Assembly: GCA_022823165.1 (NCBI GenBank)
Contig: JAJDXR010000058.1
Span: 38,936 to 102,935, forward strand
Source of the DNA: Anaerolineae bacterium
Lineage (GTDB): Bacteria > Chloroflexota > Anaerolineae > Aggregatilineales > Phototrophicaceae
Reading direction: 5' to 3'
DNA length: 64,000 nucleotides
Of this stretch, positions 17,250-26,084 are shown one piece after another. The translations under genes were made by a program, and so were the position numbers. Position 1 is the stretch's first letter. Every line of letters begins with the position of its first letter. Under the pieces are notes generated by a model that did no database searches, was not told where the DNA came from, and saw only the letters and a list, made by a program, of their open reading frames with translations.

Positions 17250-18635
17250 ATGACCAATCCCTACGCATACGCCAAGACCAACCAGGATCGCTTCCTCACG
17301 GAATATCAGGAATTGCTGCGCATCCGCACCATCAGCACACAGCCGCAGCACGCCGATGACGTGGCGCGCGCCGCCGAGTGGCTGCAGGCTATGATGCTGC
17401 GCATCGGCATGGACAGCGCCGATGTCATCTTGATGCCCGAGGGCCGCTGCCCGCTGGTCTTGGGCGAATGGCGCGGGGCCGGCGAGGACGCGCCCACCAT
17501 TTTAATCTACTGCCACTATGACGTGCAGCCGGCTGAAATCGTCGATGGCTGGGATACCGAGCCTTTTGAACCCACTATCAAGGCTGGCCGGCTTTACTGC
17601 CGCGGAGCGGTTGACAGCAAACTGCATGTGATGGCGAATCTCAAAGCGCTGGAGTCCTGGTTGGCGGCTGAAGACAAACCGAAGGTCAACATCAAGGTGG
17701 TGCTGGAAGGCGAAGAAGAATCCGGCTCGGAGAATATCAACGCCTTCGTTGAAAAGCATCCCGAGCGGCTGGCGGCCGATATCGCCGTGATCTCGGACGG
17801 CGCGATTCTTGCGCCCGATCAGCCCAGCCTGACTTATGGCCTGCGCGGAGTCACCGCTTTTGAGCTGCGCGTGTCGGCGCCGGTCAGCGATTTGCACAGC
17901 GGCCATTGGGGCGGCTCGGTGCACAATCCGATTCAGGCGCTGTGCGAAATCATCGCCCGGCTGCACGATGAGAACGGCGCCGTCTCGGTACCGGGCTTCT
18001 ACGATGACGTGGCCGCGGTAACGGCGCAAGACCGTACGCTGCTGGAAAAGGTCGAGCCCTTCATGCAAGACGAATGGGACAGCGTCGTTAATGCGCCGGC
18101 GCTCTGGGGCGAATCCGAATATAGCTTGCCCGAACGCCTGGGCGCCCGCCCAACCCTGGAGATCAATGGCATCCACGGCGGTTATACCGGCGCCGGCATG
18201 AAGACCGTGCTGCCGGCTAGCGCTTTCGCCAAGGTCACTTGCCGTCTGGTCCCGCATCAAGACCCGGACCGCGTGCTTAATTGCATTGTCGAGCATATCA
18301 AGAATATCACGCCGGACACGATAAAGGTCGACTTCCAATTCGGCGGCATGGGCGCCGAGGCGGTGCTGCTGGATGTCGAGGGCTCAGCCATGTCCGCCGC
18401 TGCCGCAGCCTATACTTACGCCTGGGGCGTCGAGCCGGTCTTTGAGCGCGCCGGCGGCAGCGTGCCCATCACCTTCGAGTGCATGAAGGTGGCGCAAGAA
18501 GTTGTCATTATGAGCTACGGGCTGAAAAGCGGCCGCGCCCACGGTCCCAACGAGAATATCTACCTGCAAAACTTCTACAACGGCATTCAGTCAACCATCA
18601 AGTTTATCGATGTGGTGGGAGAGGGGCGGCGGTAG
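17250..18635 (+). CDS. M20 family metallopeptidase (dipeptidase)
   Basis: A 461-residue zinc peptidase of the M20 family (carnosinase/DapE-like dipeptidases). The start at 17250 (MTNPYAYAKTNQDRFL) is preferred over an upstream ATG because it matches the family N-terminus. The metal motifs are YCHYDVQPAEI (His-Asp), RGAVDSKL (bridging Asp; usually GATDDKG), EGEEESGSEN (general base Glu) and ISDGAI. SDLHSGHWGG and the GLKSGRAHGPNE motif near the C-terminus complete the set. There is no signal peptide, so it is cytoplasmic. It probably cleaves dipeptides; no operon partner is apparent. Confidence 0.9.
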   Translation: MTNPYAYAKTNQDRFLTEYQELLRIRTISTQPQHADDVARAAEWLQAMMLRIGMDSADVILMPEGRCPLVLGEWRGAGEDAPTILIYCHYDVQPAEIVDGWDTEPFEPTIKAGRLYCRGAVDSKLHVMANLKALESWLAAEDKPKVNIKVVLEGEEESGSENINAFVEKHPERLAADIAVISDGAILAPDQPSLTYGLRGVTAFELRVSAPVSDLHSGHWGGSVHNPIQALCEIIARLHDENGAVSVPGFYDDVAAVTAQDRTLLEKVEPFMQDEWDSVVNAPALWGESEYSLPERLGARPTLEINGIHGGYTGAGMKTVLPASAFAKVTCRLVPHQDPDRVLNCIVEHIKNITPDTIKVDFQFGGMGAEAVLLDVEGSAMSAAAAAYTYAWGVEPVFERAGGSVPITFECMKVAQEVVIMSYGLKSGRAHGPNENIYLQNFYNGIQSTIKFIDVVGEGRR

Positions 18636-18827
18636 AATCGGCAGCGCCGGCCAATTCCGCGCGCGAAAGCGCGCCGTTTATGAAGTCAGCCAATAAAAAC
18701 GCCTGGCTGCGTTTACACTCAATTTACAGCGACACAAAACATTGGCAACGCGCCTCCTGCACAATGCCTGGTAACTGAGGACGCAATCTCGCGCCCTCTG
18801 CACACAAGGCAAAGGAGAATTGCCAAG

Positions 18828-19574
18828 ATGAAGATAAAACGATTTGCACTGGTTTTCGCCCTGCTCGCCCTGCTGACCGCCGTGGTCAGCGCAGGTGACA
18901 GCGCCGACTCGGAAGGCGCCCAGCCCACGAAGCGCGCGCTGGCGGGGATCCCGCTTGAGAACGCCGTCTTGCTGGAAGCGACCGGCCTGGAGGCCGCGGC
19001 GCTGCGAACGGCGCTGGCGGAAGGTTCGACCATCGCCGAACTGATCGAAGCCAACGACGGCGATGTCGAGACCGTTATTGATGAGCTGACAGCGCGGATG
19101 ACGGAAGCCATCAACGCGAACGTATCGACTTTCCTGGAAGGCTTGGATGAAAGGGTCAGCGAGGCGCTGGACTCGGAACACTCCCGCCGCGGTCCCTGGG
19201 GACGGCGCTGGCTGCGGCATCCGCGCATCTTGGGCTATGCCGGCGTGAGCGACGCCATTTTCGAGGCGACCGGGCTGGACGCGGCCGGATTGCGGGCAGC
19301 GCTGGCCGACGGCTCGACGCTGGCTGAATTAATCGAAGCGAATGGCGGTGAAGTGACAGATGTCGCGGCGGATATCGCGGCCAGGATTACTGACGAAGTC
19401 AATGCAGCGGCCGCCGAGCGCATCGCGGGCTTGGAGGCGCGCCTCGGCGAGCTCTTCGACGAAGACTTGTCCGAGCGCTGGCGCCGCGGACGGCGCGGAC
19501 GCATGAGACCGCGCTTTTTCTTTGGTTTCTGGGGCGAGTACGGCGCGCCGGCTGTGGAGGAACCGTCTGCCTAG
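18828..19574 (+). CDS. Secreted protein with a duplicated acidic helical module
   Basis: A 248-residue protein with a clear signal peptide (MKIKRFALVFALLALLTAVVSAG). Two similar modules follow, near residues 43-105 and 143-205. Both contain EATGL-AA-LR-AL-GST-AELIEAN-G-V, then a helix with D-A-RIT/MTEA-N. Arg-rich stretches (RRGPWGRRWLRHPR and RWRRGRRGRMRPR) follow each module. AAAGGAGAATTGCC is a good ribosome site. I recognise the repeat style from hypothetical Chloroflexota envelope proteins but know no function. A strong terminator follows directly. Confidence 0.75.
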   Translation: MKIKRFALVFALLALLTAVVSAGDSADSEGAQPTKRALAGIPLENAVLLEATGLEAAALRTALAEGSTIAELIEANDGDVETVIDELTARMTEAINANVSTFLEGLDERVSEALDSEHSRRGPWGRRWLRHPRILGYAGVSDAIFEATGLDAAGLRAALADGSTLAELIEANGGEVTDVAADIAARITDEVNAAAAERIAGLEARLGELFDEDLSERWRRGRRGRMRPRFFFGFWGEYGAPAVEEPSA

Positions 19575-19606
19575 ACCTGGTTCCGCCATTGACTTGCCAG
19601 TAGACG

Positions 19607-19640
19607 CGAGCGCGGGGTGGATCCCCGCGCTCGTATTTTT
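19607..19640 (+). terminator. Rho-independent terminator
   Basis: A perfect 11-bp stem, CGAGCGCGGGG (19607-19617) with CCCCGCGCTCG (19623-19633), has a five-base loop and is followed by TATTTTT. It ends the secreted repeat-protein transcript just before the convergent cupin gene. Confidence 0.93.
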
Positions 19641-19645
19641 GCGGG

Positions 19646-20035
19646 CTAAAACTCCCAGTGACCCCTGTCCAGCGGGACCGCCTCATCTTCGCCGGGCCAG
19701 GGCGGCGTTGTGGCGATGATGAATTCCAGCGGGACATCACCGGTATTCCGAAATTGGAAATCCGTGCCCAGCGGAATCGTCAGGCTTTGGCCAGGCGCCA
19801 CATCCAGGACTTGCTCGCGCTCGCCCTGCTTGCGCCAGACTTGGCCCGCGCCGGCCAGAAAGAACCAGACTTCCTCCACTGTGCGATGCCGCACCGGCAC
19901 GGTGACCGCGCCCACCGGCAGCCGGCAGTGCACGACGCTCACGCCAGACAAGCTGTGTAGCAGGCGAATCTCCGAGCCGTCGGGCGCCAGCGCATCGTAA
20001 CTGTCTGAAACGCGATTGCTCTTGTATTGCCTCAT
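19646..20035 (-). CDS. Cupin-domain protein
   Basis: A 129-residue single-domain cupin. The double-stranded beta-helix core runs from about residue 30 to 110. Motif 1 is VRHRTVEEVWFFLAGAGQVW, matching G(x)5HxH(x)3,4E(x)6G with the first His shifted. Motif 2 is PGQSLTIPLGTDFQFRNTG, lacking the usual second His. Metal binding may therefore be incomplete. AGGAG lies well placed before the ATG. Such proteins are often small isomerases, sugar-binding or dioxygenase-like; the function here is unknown. Confidence 0.8.
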   Translation of the reverse strand: MRQYKSNRVSDSYDALAPDGSEIRLLHSLSGVSVVHCRLPVGAVTVPVRHRTVEEVWFFLAGAGQVWRKQGEREQVLDVAPGQSLTIPLGTDFQFRNTGDVPLEFIIATTPPWPGEDEAVPLDRGHWEF

Positions 20036-20315
20036 TCGCTGCTCCTACAATGCTTGCTCGATATTGATCATCTGTCCGATCGCATAGTGAGACAAGGTTG
20101 ACATCTCTGGGCTCGGCATTCACTAACGCCCCGTCAGGTTTGAGGCATCCGCCGCTGCTCAGAATCTAATAGAAACCTCTCGGCGCCCTCGTTTTTACTC
20201 GGTGTCCTCGGTGGCAAAGTGTTGGGGGCTCTCAAAAGTCCTATGCCTGCGCCACTAGGCGCGTTCGCCTTTGGCGCGGACGTCCCCCACATTTAGTTAC
20301 GCTGCCGGACGGTTC
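20036..20315. repeat. Intergenic region with a fragment of repeat A
   Basis: Within this 280-bp gap, 20171-20219 (GAAACCTCTCGGCGCCC, TTTTTACTCGGTGTCCTCGG, TGGCAAAG) matches one end of repeat A in minus orientation. The rest shows no gene. Confidence 0.5.
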
Positions 20316-21317
20316 CTACAGACCTGCTTCCCAGCGCGCCCGCACCGCATCCCAGGCTTCGGGATTGATCAAATGCGGCGGCCGCTCGCCACGCAGCACT
20401 TGCAGCACCTGTTCCAGCGCATGTAGGACCAGACGCCGTTTGCCGGCCACGGTGGCGCTGGCCACATGCGGCGTGATCACAACATTGTCTCGCCCCAGCA
20501 GCGGATTGTCCGCCGTTGGCGGTTCAATATCGGTCACGTCCAGGCCCGCGCCAAAAAGATGCCCGCGATCGAGGGCGGCCGCCAGCGCCGTTTCGTCGAC
20601 GTGCCCGCCGCGCGAGACATTAATAAAGACCGCGCCCGCTTTCATCTGGGCAAAGCGCTCGGCATTCATGAGCTGGAAGGTCTCGTCATTCAGCGGCAGA
20701 TGCAGCGAGACAAAGTCCGAGCCGCCCAGCAGCTCCGCCAGCGAATCGACTTTCTCGACCCCCAGTTGGCGAAAGCGCTCAGCGCTAATGTAGGGATCGT
20801 AGGCGGCCACCTTCATGCCGATGGCGCGGGCGATGCCGCTGACATGCCCGCCGATCCGCCCCAAGCCGACCAAGCCCAGCTGCTTTTGATCCAGCTCCAG
20901 CGCTACATATTCGCCCCAGAGATTCTTGCCCGCGCCGCTTGCCAACATGCGATCAAGCTCGTTGGTAACGCGCTTGATGTTGCGCGCTACCGTCATCATC
21001 AGGGTGACGGCTTGCTCGGCTGTGGAGACCGTGGGCGCGTCAGGCGCGTTGGCCACGGCGATGTTGCGCGCGGTCGCGGCCTCGACATCGACCTTGTCGT
21101 AACCGACGCCGGTGCGCGCGATGATCAACAGGCGCGGCGCCCGGTCCATGGCCGCCCCGTCATAAACGCGCCCGCCCGCCATGACGCCGTGGGCTTCTTC
21201 CAACCGGTAGAATGGATCGGCTGCGACTTGCTCGCCCGGGGCGATGCCGCAGGCGACATCTTCAAAACGGGGCCGGAACTCGTCCGGGACTTTGGCTTCA
21301 AACCAGATATTGGGCAT
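20316..21317 (-). CDS. D-isomer-specific 2-hydroxyacid dehydrogenase (SerA-like)
   Basis: A 333-residue NAD-dependent dehydrogenase. The start at 21317 (MPNIWFEAKVPDEF) is used because AAGGACAGCAGCAAG precedes it. The NAD motif GLVGLGRIGGHVSGIAR lies near residue 145. FINVSRGGHVDETAL and TPHVASAT follow, containing the catalytic Arg and His of the 2-hydroxyacid dehydrogenase family. There is no ACT regulatory domain, so it may be a glyoxylate, hydroxypyruvate or sugar-acid dehydrogenase rather than the biosynthetic SerA. It follows the HpcH/HpaI aldolase by 25 bp, suggesting joint breakdown of a sugar acid. Confidence 0.88.
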   Translation of the reverse strand: MPNIWFEAKVPDEFRPRFEDVACGIAPGEQVAADPFYRLEEAHGVMAGGRVYDGAAMDRAPRLLIIARTGVGYDKVDVEAATARNIAVANAPDAPTVSTAEQAVTLMMTVARNIKRVTNELDRMLASGAGKNLWGEYVALELDQKQLGLVGLGRIGGHVSGIARAIGMKVAAYDPYISAERFRQLGVEKVDSLAELLGGSDFVSLHLPLNDETFQLMNAERFAQMKAGAVFINVSRGGHVDETALAAALDRGHLFGAGLDVTDIEPPTADNPLLGRDNVVITPHVASATVAGKRRLVLHALEQVLQVLRGERPPHLINPEAWDAVRARWEAGL

Positions 21318-21342
21318 CTTGCTGCTGTCCTTTTTGCGAGTC

Positions 21343-22152
21343 TTAGAAATGTATATTCTCGTCGACAATTTGCCCGGCATCGTCCGTCTCGGCGCGGATC
21401 TGCTTGAATTCCGCCGTCAGCGCCCGGTTAAAAGCCGATATGTCGGAGCTGTGCATGACCAGGTTGGCGCCGGCTTTGATCCAGGCGATCTCGTGATGGG
21501 CGAAGTTATGGTGAATGCCGACGCCGACGCCGGCCGCCCGCGACTTGCTTATTATGGCGCGTATGGCCGCGTCAAATGTCGGGTGGTCGTACTGCTCCGG
21601 CACGCCCAGACTGCAGGAGAGATCGTGCGGCCCCACCAGCACACAGTCGATATAGGGCAACTTGAGAATGTCGTCCAGGGCATTCAGCGCCGGTACGCTT
21701 TCGATATTGATGAAGAGCGCTTTATTGGCGTTGCGCTGCGCCAGGTAATCAGCCAGTTCAGGCTCCAGCTCCGCCTCGCCATCCAGCGCCGCGCGCAGCT
21801 TGTCGCCTTTGAGCGGACCGAACTTGACAGCGCCGCCCAATTCCTTGACTTGCCGCGGCGATTCGATATAGGGCGCGATGATGCCATGCGCGCCGCCGTC
21901 CAGCGTCATCTGCGCCAGATAGGGGTCGGGCTCAGGGATGCGCACCACCGGCGCCAGATCCAGCGCGGCGAAGGTCTGGCACATCCAGGAGATCAAGTTT
22001 CGGTCTTGCGGCGTGTGCTCGGTATCGATGAAAACCATGTCGAGGTCCAGGTTTTGCACCACGCGCGGCCAGATGGGCGAGGGAGAATAGATCGCCGTGC
22101 CATAAACGCGCTGCCCGGCGCGCAAAGCTTGTATCAACTCTTGTCCATGCAT
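21343..22152 (-). CDS. HpcH/HpaI-family aldolase
   Basis: A 269-residue class II pyruvate/2-oxoacid aldolase like 2-dehydro-3-deoxyglucarate or 4-hydroxy-2-oxoheptanedioate aldolase. Motifs include MVFIDTEHTP, VVRIPEPDP, GAHGIIAPYIESPRQVKEL, INIESVPALNALDDIL (metal-binding Glu) and LVGPHDLSCSLG (metal-binding Asp). AGAGAAGACAG precedes the ATG. It is the first gene of a two-gene unit with the 2-hydroxyacid dehydrogenase. Together they would cleave a 2-keto-3-deoxy sugar acid and reduce one product. Confidence 0.88.
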   Translation of the reverse strand: MHGQELIQALRAGQRVYGTAIYSPSPIWPRVVQNLDLDMVFIDTEHTPQDRNLISWMCQTFAALDLAPVVRIPEPDPYLAQMTLDGGAHGIIAPYIESPRQVKELGGAVKFGPLKGDKLRAALDGEAELEPELADYLAQRNANKALFINIESVPALNALDDILKLPYIDCVLVGPHDLSCSLGVPEQYDHPTFDAAIRAIISKSRAAGVGVGIHHNFAHHEIAWIKAGANLVMHSSDISAFNRALTAEFKQIRAETDDAGQIVDENIHF

Positions 22153-22455
22153 TCTGTCTTCTCTTGTCGTATCGGTTGGCGGGTCAGTCTGGGATATTAG
22201 CCATTGCCGCGGGATAAGTCAAAGCGCAGGTCTATCGCAACAGAATTGGCGCCCGTTGCGACGGGTCAGCCACTGGCTGACCCCTACAACCTCAGGATTT
22301 AGGGGCGACCCGGCGGATTGACCGCAAATACGCTCCTTTATTTGACATACAATAGCAATCTACTGCCCCGCCGCTGAAGGAACATGCAACGGTCAGAATC
22401 ATTAGACGTATATTGATACATTCGTACAGGCAACGCCGCTGCGTCAGAGAATTCG
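22153..22455. other. Intergenic region with palindrome
   Basis: This gap between divergent genes holds the palindrome GGGTCAGCC-ACT-GGCTGACCC (22263-22283) followed by CTAC, and further on GGGGCGACCCGG. TTGACA at 22342 could be a -35 box, but no good -10 lies 17 bp away. No gene is seen. Confidence 0.45.
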
Positions 22456-23028
22456 ATGTCTTTCTTCAGCTCAAAACGCGAGCGCCGGCTCTGGCTTGCG
22501 CTGGCTATCGCGCTGGTCGCAATTTACGCCACGCTGGGCCAGACGCCGGCTCTTGTTGCGTCCTTAGGCGCGGACATCATCGAAAGCGCGGAAGCCAATC
22601 TCGTTTTCGCTTTGCTGATTCTGCTGGTTGTGGTTCCGGTCTTCTTCGTCGACAGGCGCCTCGCTCGCCTTGAGTTCGCGGTCAGCATCGGCATCCTGGC
22701 CGTCTTTCTGCTGACCTGGCTGCGGCTGGGTTCCTGGGAAGCTCGCAGTCATTTATTCGAGTACGCGCTGGTGGCGGCGCTGGCGCATGAAGCGCTGCTG
22801 GAACGGCGCGACAACGGTCGCCGCGTTCCCGCGCCCACTCTGCTGGCGCTGAGCATATCCTTGCTTCTGGGACTGCTGGATGAGAGTATCCAGTACCTGC
22901 TGCCCAATCGCGTCTTTGACCCCGTCGATGTCGCCTTCAATTCTCTGGCCGTCAGCATCATAATCGGGGCGCGCTGGGCGCTGAGGCTGCTGCGACGCTG
23001 GATCGAGCGTCGGCGCGGCTCAGCATGA
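22456..23028 (+). CDS. VanZ-like membrane protein
   Basis: A 190-residue integral membrane protein with about five hydrophobic segments. The C-terminal half contains [27 protein letters not shown], the VanZ-family signature (D-E-x-x-Q, then R-x-x-D-x-x-D-x-x-x-N). VanZ gives low-level teicoplanin resistance in enterococci; most family members elsewhere have no known job. It ends 43 bp before the luciferase-like gene on the same strand, so they may share a transcript. Confidence 0.75.
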   Translation: MSFFSSKRERRLWLALAIALVAIYATLGQTPALVASLGADIIESAEANLVFALLILLVVVPVFFVDRRLARLEFAVSIGILAVFLLTWLRLGSWEARSHLFEYALVAALAHEALLERRDNGRRVPAPTLLALSISLLLGLLDESIQYLLPNRVFDPVDVAFNSLAVSIIIGARWALRLLRRWIERRRGSA

Positions 23029-23071
23029 TGCCGATCAGCGCAACAACGCGACGCGAATCGGGAGGCGCCCT

Positions 23072-24103
23072 GTGCGACTTGGACTGAACATCGGCTACTC
23101 CGGCGCGCGCATTGACCTGCCGCTGGACATGATACAAGCGGCTGACCGGCTGGGTTATCACGCCGTCTGGGCTGCCGAAGCGTACGGCTCGGATTGCGTC
23201 ACGCCGCTAGCCTGGATCGGCGCTTTGACCCAAAACATCCGGCTGGGATCGTCCATCATGCAGATGCCGGCGCGCAGCCCGGCCATGACCGCTATGACCG
23301 CCATGACGCTGGATCAACTCTCCGGCGGGCGCTTTCTGCTCGGCTTGGGGCTGTCGGGCCCGCAAGTGGTCGAAGGCTGGCACGGACGTCCTTATGGCAA
23401 ACCGCTGGCTAAAACCCGCGAATATGTAGACATCCTGCGGAAGATCCTGGCGCGCGAGGCGCCGCTGACCCACGACGGCGAACATTATCAGATTCCCTAT
23501 CAGGGTGCGGACGCCACCGGCCTGGGCATTCCTTTGAAGAGCATCCTCCACGGCCGCGCCGATCTGCCGATTTACCTGGCGTCCATAGGACCCAAAAATG
23601 TGGCGCTGACCGCCGAGATCGCTGATGGCTGGCTGCCCATCTTCTTCTCGCCCGCTCACTACCAAGTGGCCTACGCGGCTGCGGTTGAGGCGGGTCTGGC
23701 GCGGGCCGGCGGCGGCAAAAGCCTCGACAGCTTCGATATCGCGCCCTCGGTCACGGTCGTCATCGAAGACGAAATCGAGCTGGCTTACAATCAACTGAAG
23801 CCGGTCTTGGCGCTCTACATCGGCGGCATGGGCGCCAAAGGCAAGAACTTCTACTACGATCTGGCTTGCCGCTTCGGCTTCGATGAGGCAGCCGACGCCA
23901 TTCAAGACCTCTATCTGCAAGGGCGCAAAGGCGAGGCCATCATGGCTGTGCCCGATGCCCTGATCGACGCGGTGGCTTTGGTCGGCTCGAAGGCGCGCAT
24001 CCGCGACCGACTGCAGCTCTGGCGCGACTGTCCGATTACGACGCTGAACATCACCGCCTTCTCGGTCGAGGCCGTCCGTTTCATGGCGGAAGCAGTGCTT
24101 TAG
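23072..24103 (+). CDS. LLM-class (luciferase-like) flavin/F420 oxidoreductase
   Basis: A 343-residue TIM-barrel oxidoreductase of the luciferase-like monooxygenase family. It uses a GTG start with GGGAGG nine bases upstream. The N-terminus [12 protein letters not shown] and the motif [24 protein letters not shown] are typical of the F420-dependent branch, as are [39 protein letters not shown] and [24 protein letters not shown]. The cofactor (FMN or F420) and substrate cannot be decided from the sequence. Confidence 0.88.
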   Translation: MRLGLNIGYSGARIDLPLDMIQAADRLGYHAVWAAEAYGSDCVTPLAWIGALTQNIRLGSSIMQMPARSPAMTAMTAMTLDQLSGGRFLLGLGLSGPQVVEGWHGRPYGKPLAKTREYVDILRKILAREAPLTHDGEHYQIPYQGADATGLGIPLKSILHGRADLPIYLASIGPKNVALTAEIADGWLPIFFSPAHYQVAYAAAVEAGLARAGGGKSLDSFDIAPSVTVVIEDEIELAYNQLKPVLALYIGGMGAKGKNFYYDLACRFGFDEAADAIQDLYLQGRKGEAIMAVPDALIDAVALVGSKARIRDRLQLWRDCPITTLNITAFSVEAVRFMAEAVL

Positions 24104-24126
24104 TCGACGCTTCACAGTAGCACGTC

Positions 24127-24150
24127 GGGCGAGCCATGGCTCGCCCCTAC
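24127..24150. repeat. GGGCGAGCC palindrome
   Basis: GGGCGAGCC-AT-GGCTCGCCC followed by CTAC, nearly identical to 1149-1172. It lies between the luciferase-like gene and dus. Confidence 0.6.
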
Positions 24151-24230
24151 CGATTGTCACATTTTTGGGTTCGTTATTTTGTTTGAGCCTGGCTGTGACT
24201 TGCGAGCGGCTGCGGTTAGAATCCCGTACC

Positions 24231-25250
24231 ATGCTCGCTCAAACGCATACCACGCTTAAGCCCTTGCGCATCGGCGATATCGTCATCGACTCGCCCTTGA
24301 CGCTGGCGCCCATGGCCGGGCATAGCAACTACGCCCTGCGCAGCCTGTGTCGCGAGCTGGGCGGCTGCGGTTTGGTCTGCACCGAACTCATCAGCAGCAA
24401 TATCGTCAAGAACTCGCGGCAGCGGGCGCTGCAGCGTTTCGACTGGCGCGCCCGCGAGCGCCCTGTCGCTGCGCAGCTCTTCGGCGTCGAGCCGGGGATA
24501 GTCGCCGAAGCGGCGCGCGTGGTCGTCGATCACGGCGCGGATATTGTTGATATCAACATGGGCTGCTGGGTGCCCAAGATCGCCAAAAAGGGCGGCGGCG
24601 CGGCTCTGTTGCGGGATGTCAAGGCGGCGACGGCCGTGGTCGAAGCGGTCGTCAAGGCGGTTGATGTTCCGGTGACGGTCAAGGTGCGCAGCGGCTTTGA
24701 AGACGGCCTGGTCACGGCGACGCCCTTCGCGGTCGCGGCCGAAGCAGTGGGCGCGCAGGCGGTGGCGGTGCACGCCCGCTTCGCCGGGCAGGGTCACGGT
24801 GGCGCGGCTGATTGGGACGTCATCGCGGCTGTCAAAGAGGCCGTGCGCGAGATGCCCATCATCGGCAACGGCGATGTCCACTCCGGCGCGGACGCCCGGC
24901 GCATGCTGGATATGACCGGTTGCGACGCCGTCATGGTGGGGCGGGCGGCGCTGGGGCGTCCCTGGCTCTTCCGGCAGATCGCGGCCTACCTGGCAACGGG
25001 ACTCAACCTGCCTGAGCCGGCGCGGGCTGAGCGCGCGCGGATTGCCCGGCGGCACGCACAACTGACGCTGGAGACGACCCATCTGCCCGAGCATGTCGCT
25101 GTGCGGGAGCTGCGCGGGCAAATCAGCAAGTACCAACTGGACGCGCCCGGCTCGGCCAAAGTGCGGAATCGGCTGGTTCGGATTGACTCATACGCTGAAT
25201 TGGAGTCGATTCTGCTCGAGGTCTCAAATGAATCTGATGATGAATTGTAA
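24231..25250 (+). CDS. dus: tRNA-dihydrouridine synthase
   Basis: A 339-residue FMN-dependent enzyme that reduces uridines in tRNA. The start at 24231 (MLAQTHTTLKPLRIGD) is preferred to the ATG at 24165 because the family N-terminus (IGDIVIDSPLTLAPMAG) follows directly. Motifs: APMAGHSNYALR, TELISSN, QLFGVEPG, DINMGCWVPKIAKKGGGAALL (catalytic Cys; the usual GCP is GCW here), VTVKVRSGFED and GCDAVMVGRAALGRPWLF. It most resembles DusB. Just downstream lie the small-membrane-protein genes. Confidence 0.92.
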   Translation: MLAQTHTTLKPLRIGDIVIDSPLTLAPMAGHSNYALRSLCRELGGCGLVCTELISSNIVKNSRQRALQRFDWRARERPVAAQLFGVEPGIVAEAARVVVDHGADIVDINMGCWVPKIAKKGGGAALLRDVKAATAVVEAVVKAVDVPVTVKVRSGFEDGLVTATPFAVAAEAVGAQAVAVHARFAGQGHGGAADWDVIAAVKEAVREMPIIGNGDVHSGADARRMLDMTGCDAVMVGRAALGRPWLFRQIAAYLATGLNLPEPARAERARIARRHAQLTLETTHLPEHVAVRELRGQISKYQLDAPGSAKVRNRLVRIDSYAELESILLEVSNESDDEL

Positions 25251-25345
25251 CTGGGGTTTTGGCTTGCGACGGAACAACGAGTGTGCAATATTCTTTACGT
25301 CAGCCGGCAAAGAATTCGTGAGCGCAAGAAAAAGAGCGTTGACTC

Positions 25346-25761
25346 ATGACGAATTGGATTAGCTATTTCGTTGTCATTCCGCTATTCCCGATCATTACCG
25401 CCTTGGCATTATCATTGCTGAAGAGCGAGAGTCTGCAGTATCAAAGCATATTTGGAGGTACTGAACTTTATATGTTGTCGGTCGTGCTCCTGGCAGGTAC
25501 ACGAAGCGATTTAGAGAGATCGCCAAGGGGGTTTTCAAAACTGGCAATTATTGCCGAGTAACCACCTTGCTCATACCCGCCATGTTATTGTGCAGTGTAT
25601 TCTATGGTATAGTCTTTATGAATCTCCGCGCAGAGAATCCGGATTTCTCGAAGGATTCTATCGCCGTGCTAGGGTTGATATTGGGGATTCCATCAATCGT
25701 GGTGTGCGGTTTTCTTCAGTACAAGCTGCGGAGTTTCCGGCCAGAAGAGGTGTCATCATGA
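25346..25761 (+). pseudogene. Small membrane protein gene with an apparent frameshift
   Basis: Two overlapping frames together give a protein like 13349-13879. Frame one (25346-25561) encodes two hydrophobic segments, with WISYFVVIPLFPIITALAL and GTELYMLSVVLLAGTRSDL. It stops at 25559. The frame shifted by one base (from about 25525, stop at 25759) continues with TTLLIPAMLLCSVFYGIVF and a fourth segment GLILGIPSIVVCGF. One extra base anywhere in about 25525-25558, for example in the GGGGG run at 25527-25531, would join them. This could be true decay, a programmed shift or an assembly error. The last codons overlap the next ATG by ATGA. Confidence 0.55.
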
Positions 25762-25895
25762 CGATGTGGTCAACTGAGTGGATGATACTGTACGTGTTAA
25801 CCATTCTAATTGGTAATCTCGCGGTCATCGCGATAGCAAGCTATGCGAACAGACGAAGCGGGCGTCACAAGCGGGCCGATGAACTCGACTTATAA
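25758..25895 (+). CDS. 45-residue single-span membrane protein
   Basis: The ATG at 25758 overlaps the TGA of the preceding frame. The protein starts MTMWSTEWMILYVLTILIGN, has one transmembrane helix (about residues 8-28), then a basic tail (NRRSGRHKRADELDL). It corresponds in position and layout to the frame at 13839-14019 behind the related membrane protein. The conserved pairing suggests the two small proteins work together. No family is recognised. Confidence 0.55.
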   Translation: MTMWSTEWMILYVLTILIGNLAVIAIASYANRRSGRHKRADELDL

Positions 25896-26084
25896 ATGGG
25901 TCTCGCGACCGAGTGCTCCTATCCGCCTTGCATTCCGCAGCACCGAGCATATGCTAAGACTTAGCTATCCTAGAGAGTGTATTTGAGAATGTACCTGAAC
26001 TAATTATGTTCACATCTATTGATCCCGGTATGAGCTCCTTTGCATTAAGCGCGATTTAGATAAACACGAGCTGAAGAGAACGGG

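Noticed and set aside
19646..20035. Cupin protein as a phosphomannose isomerase or dioxygenase
   Set aside because: Motif 2 lacks the metal His, so no specific activity can be assigned.
24165..24230. Longer N-terminus for the dihydrouridine synthase
   Set aside because: The extra 22 residues have no family support and the ATG at 24231 directly precedes conserved sequence.
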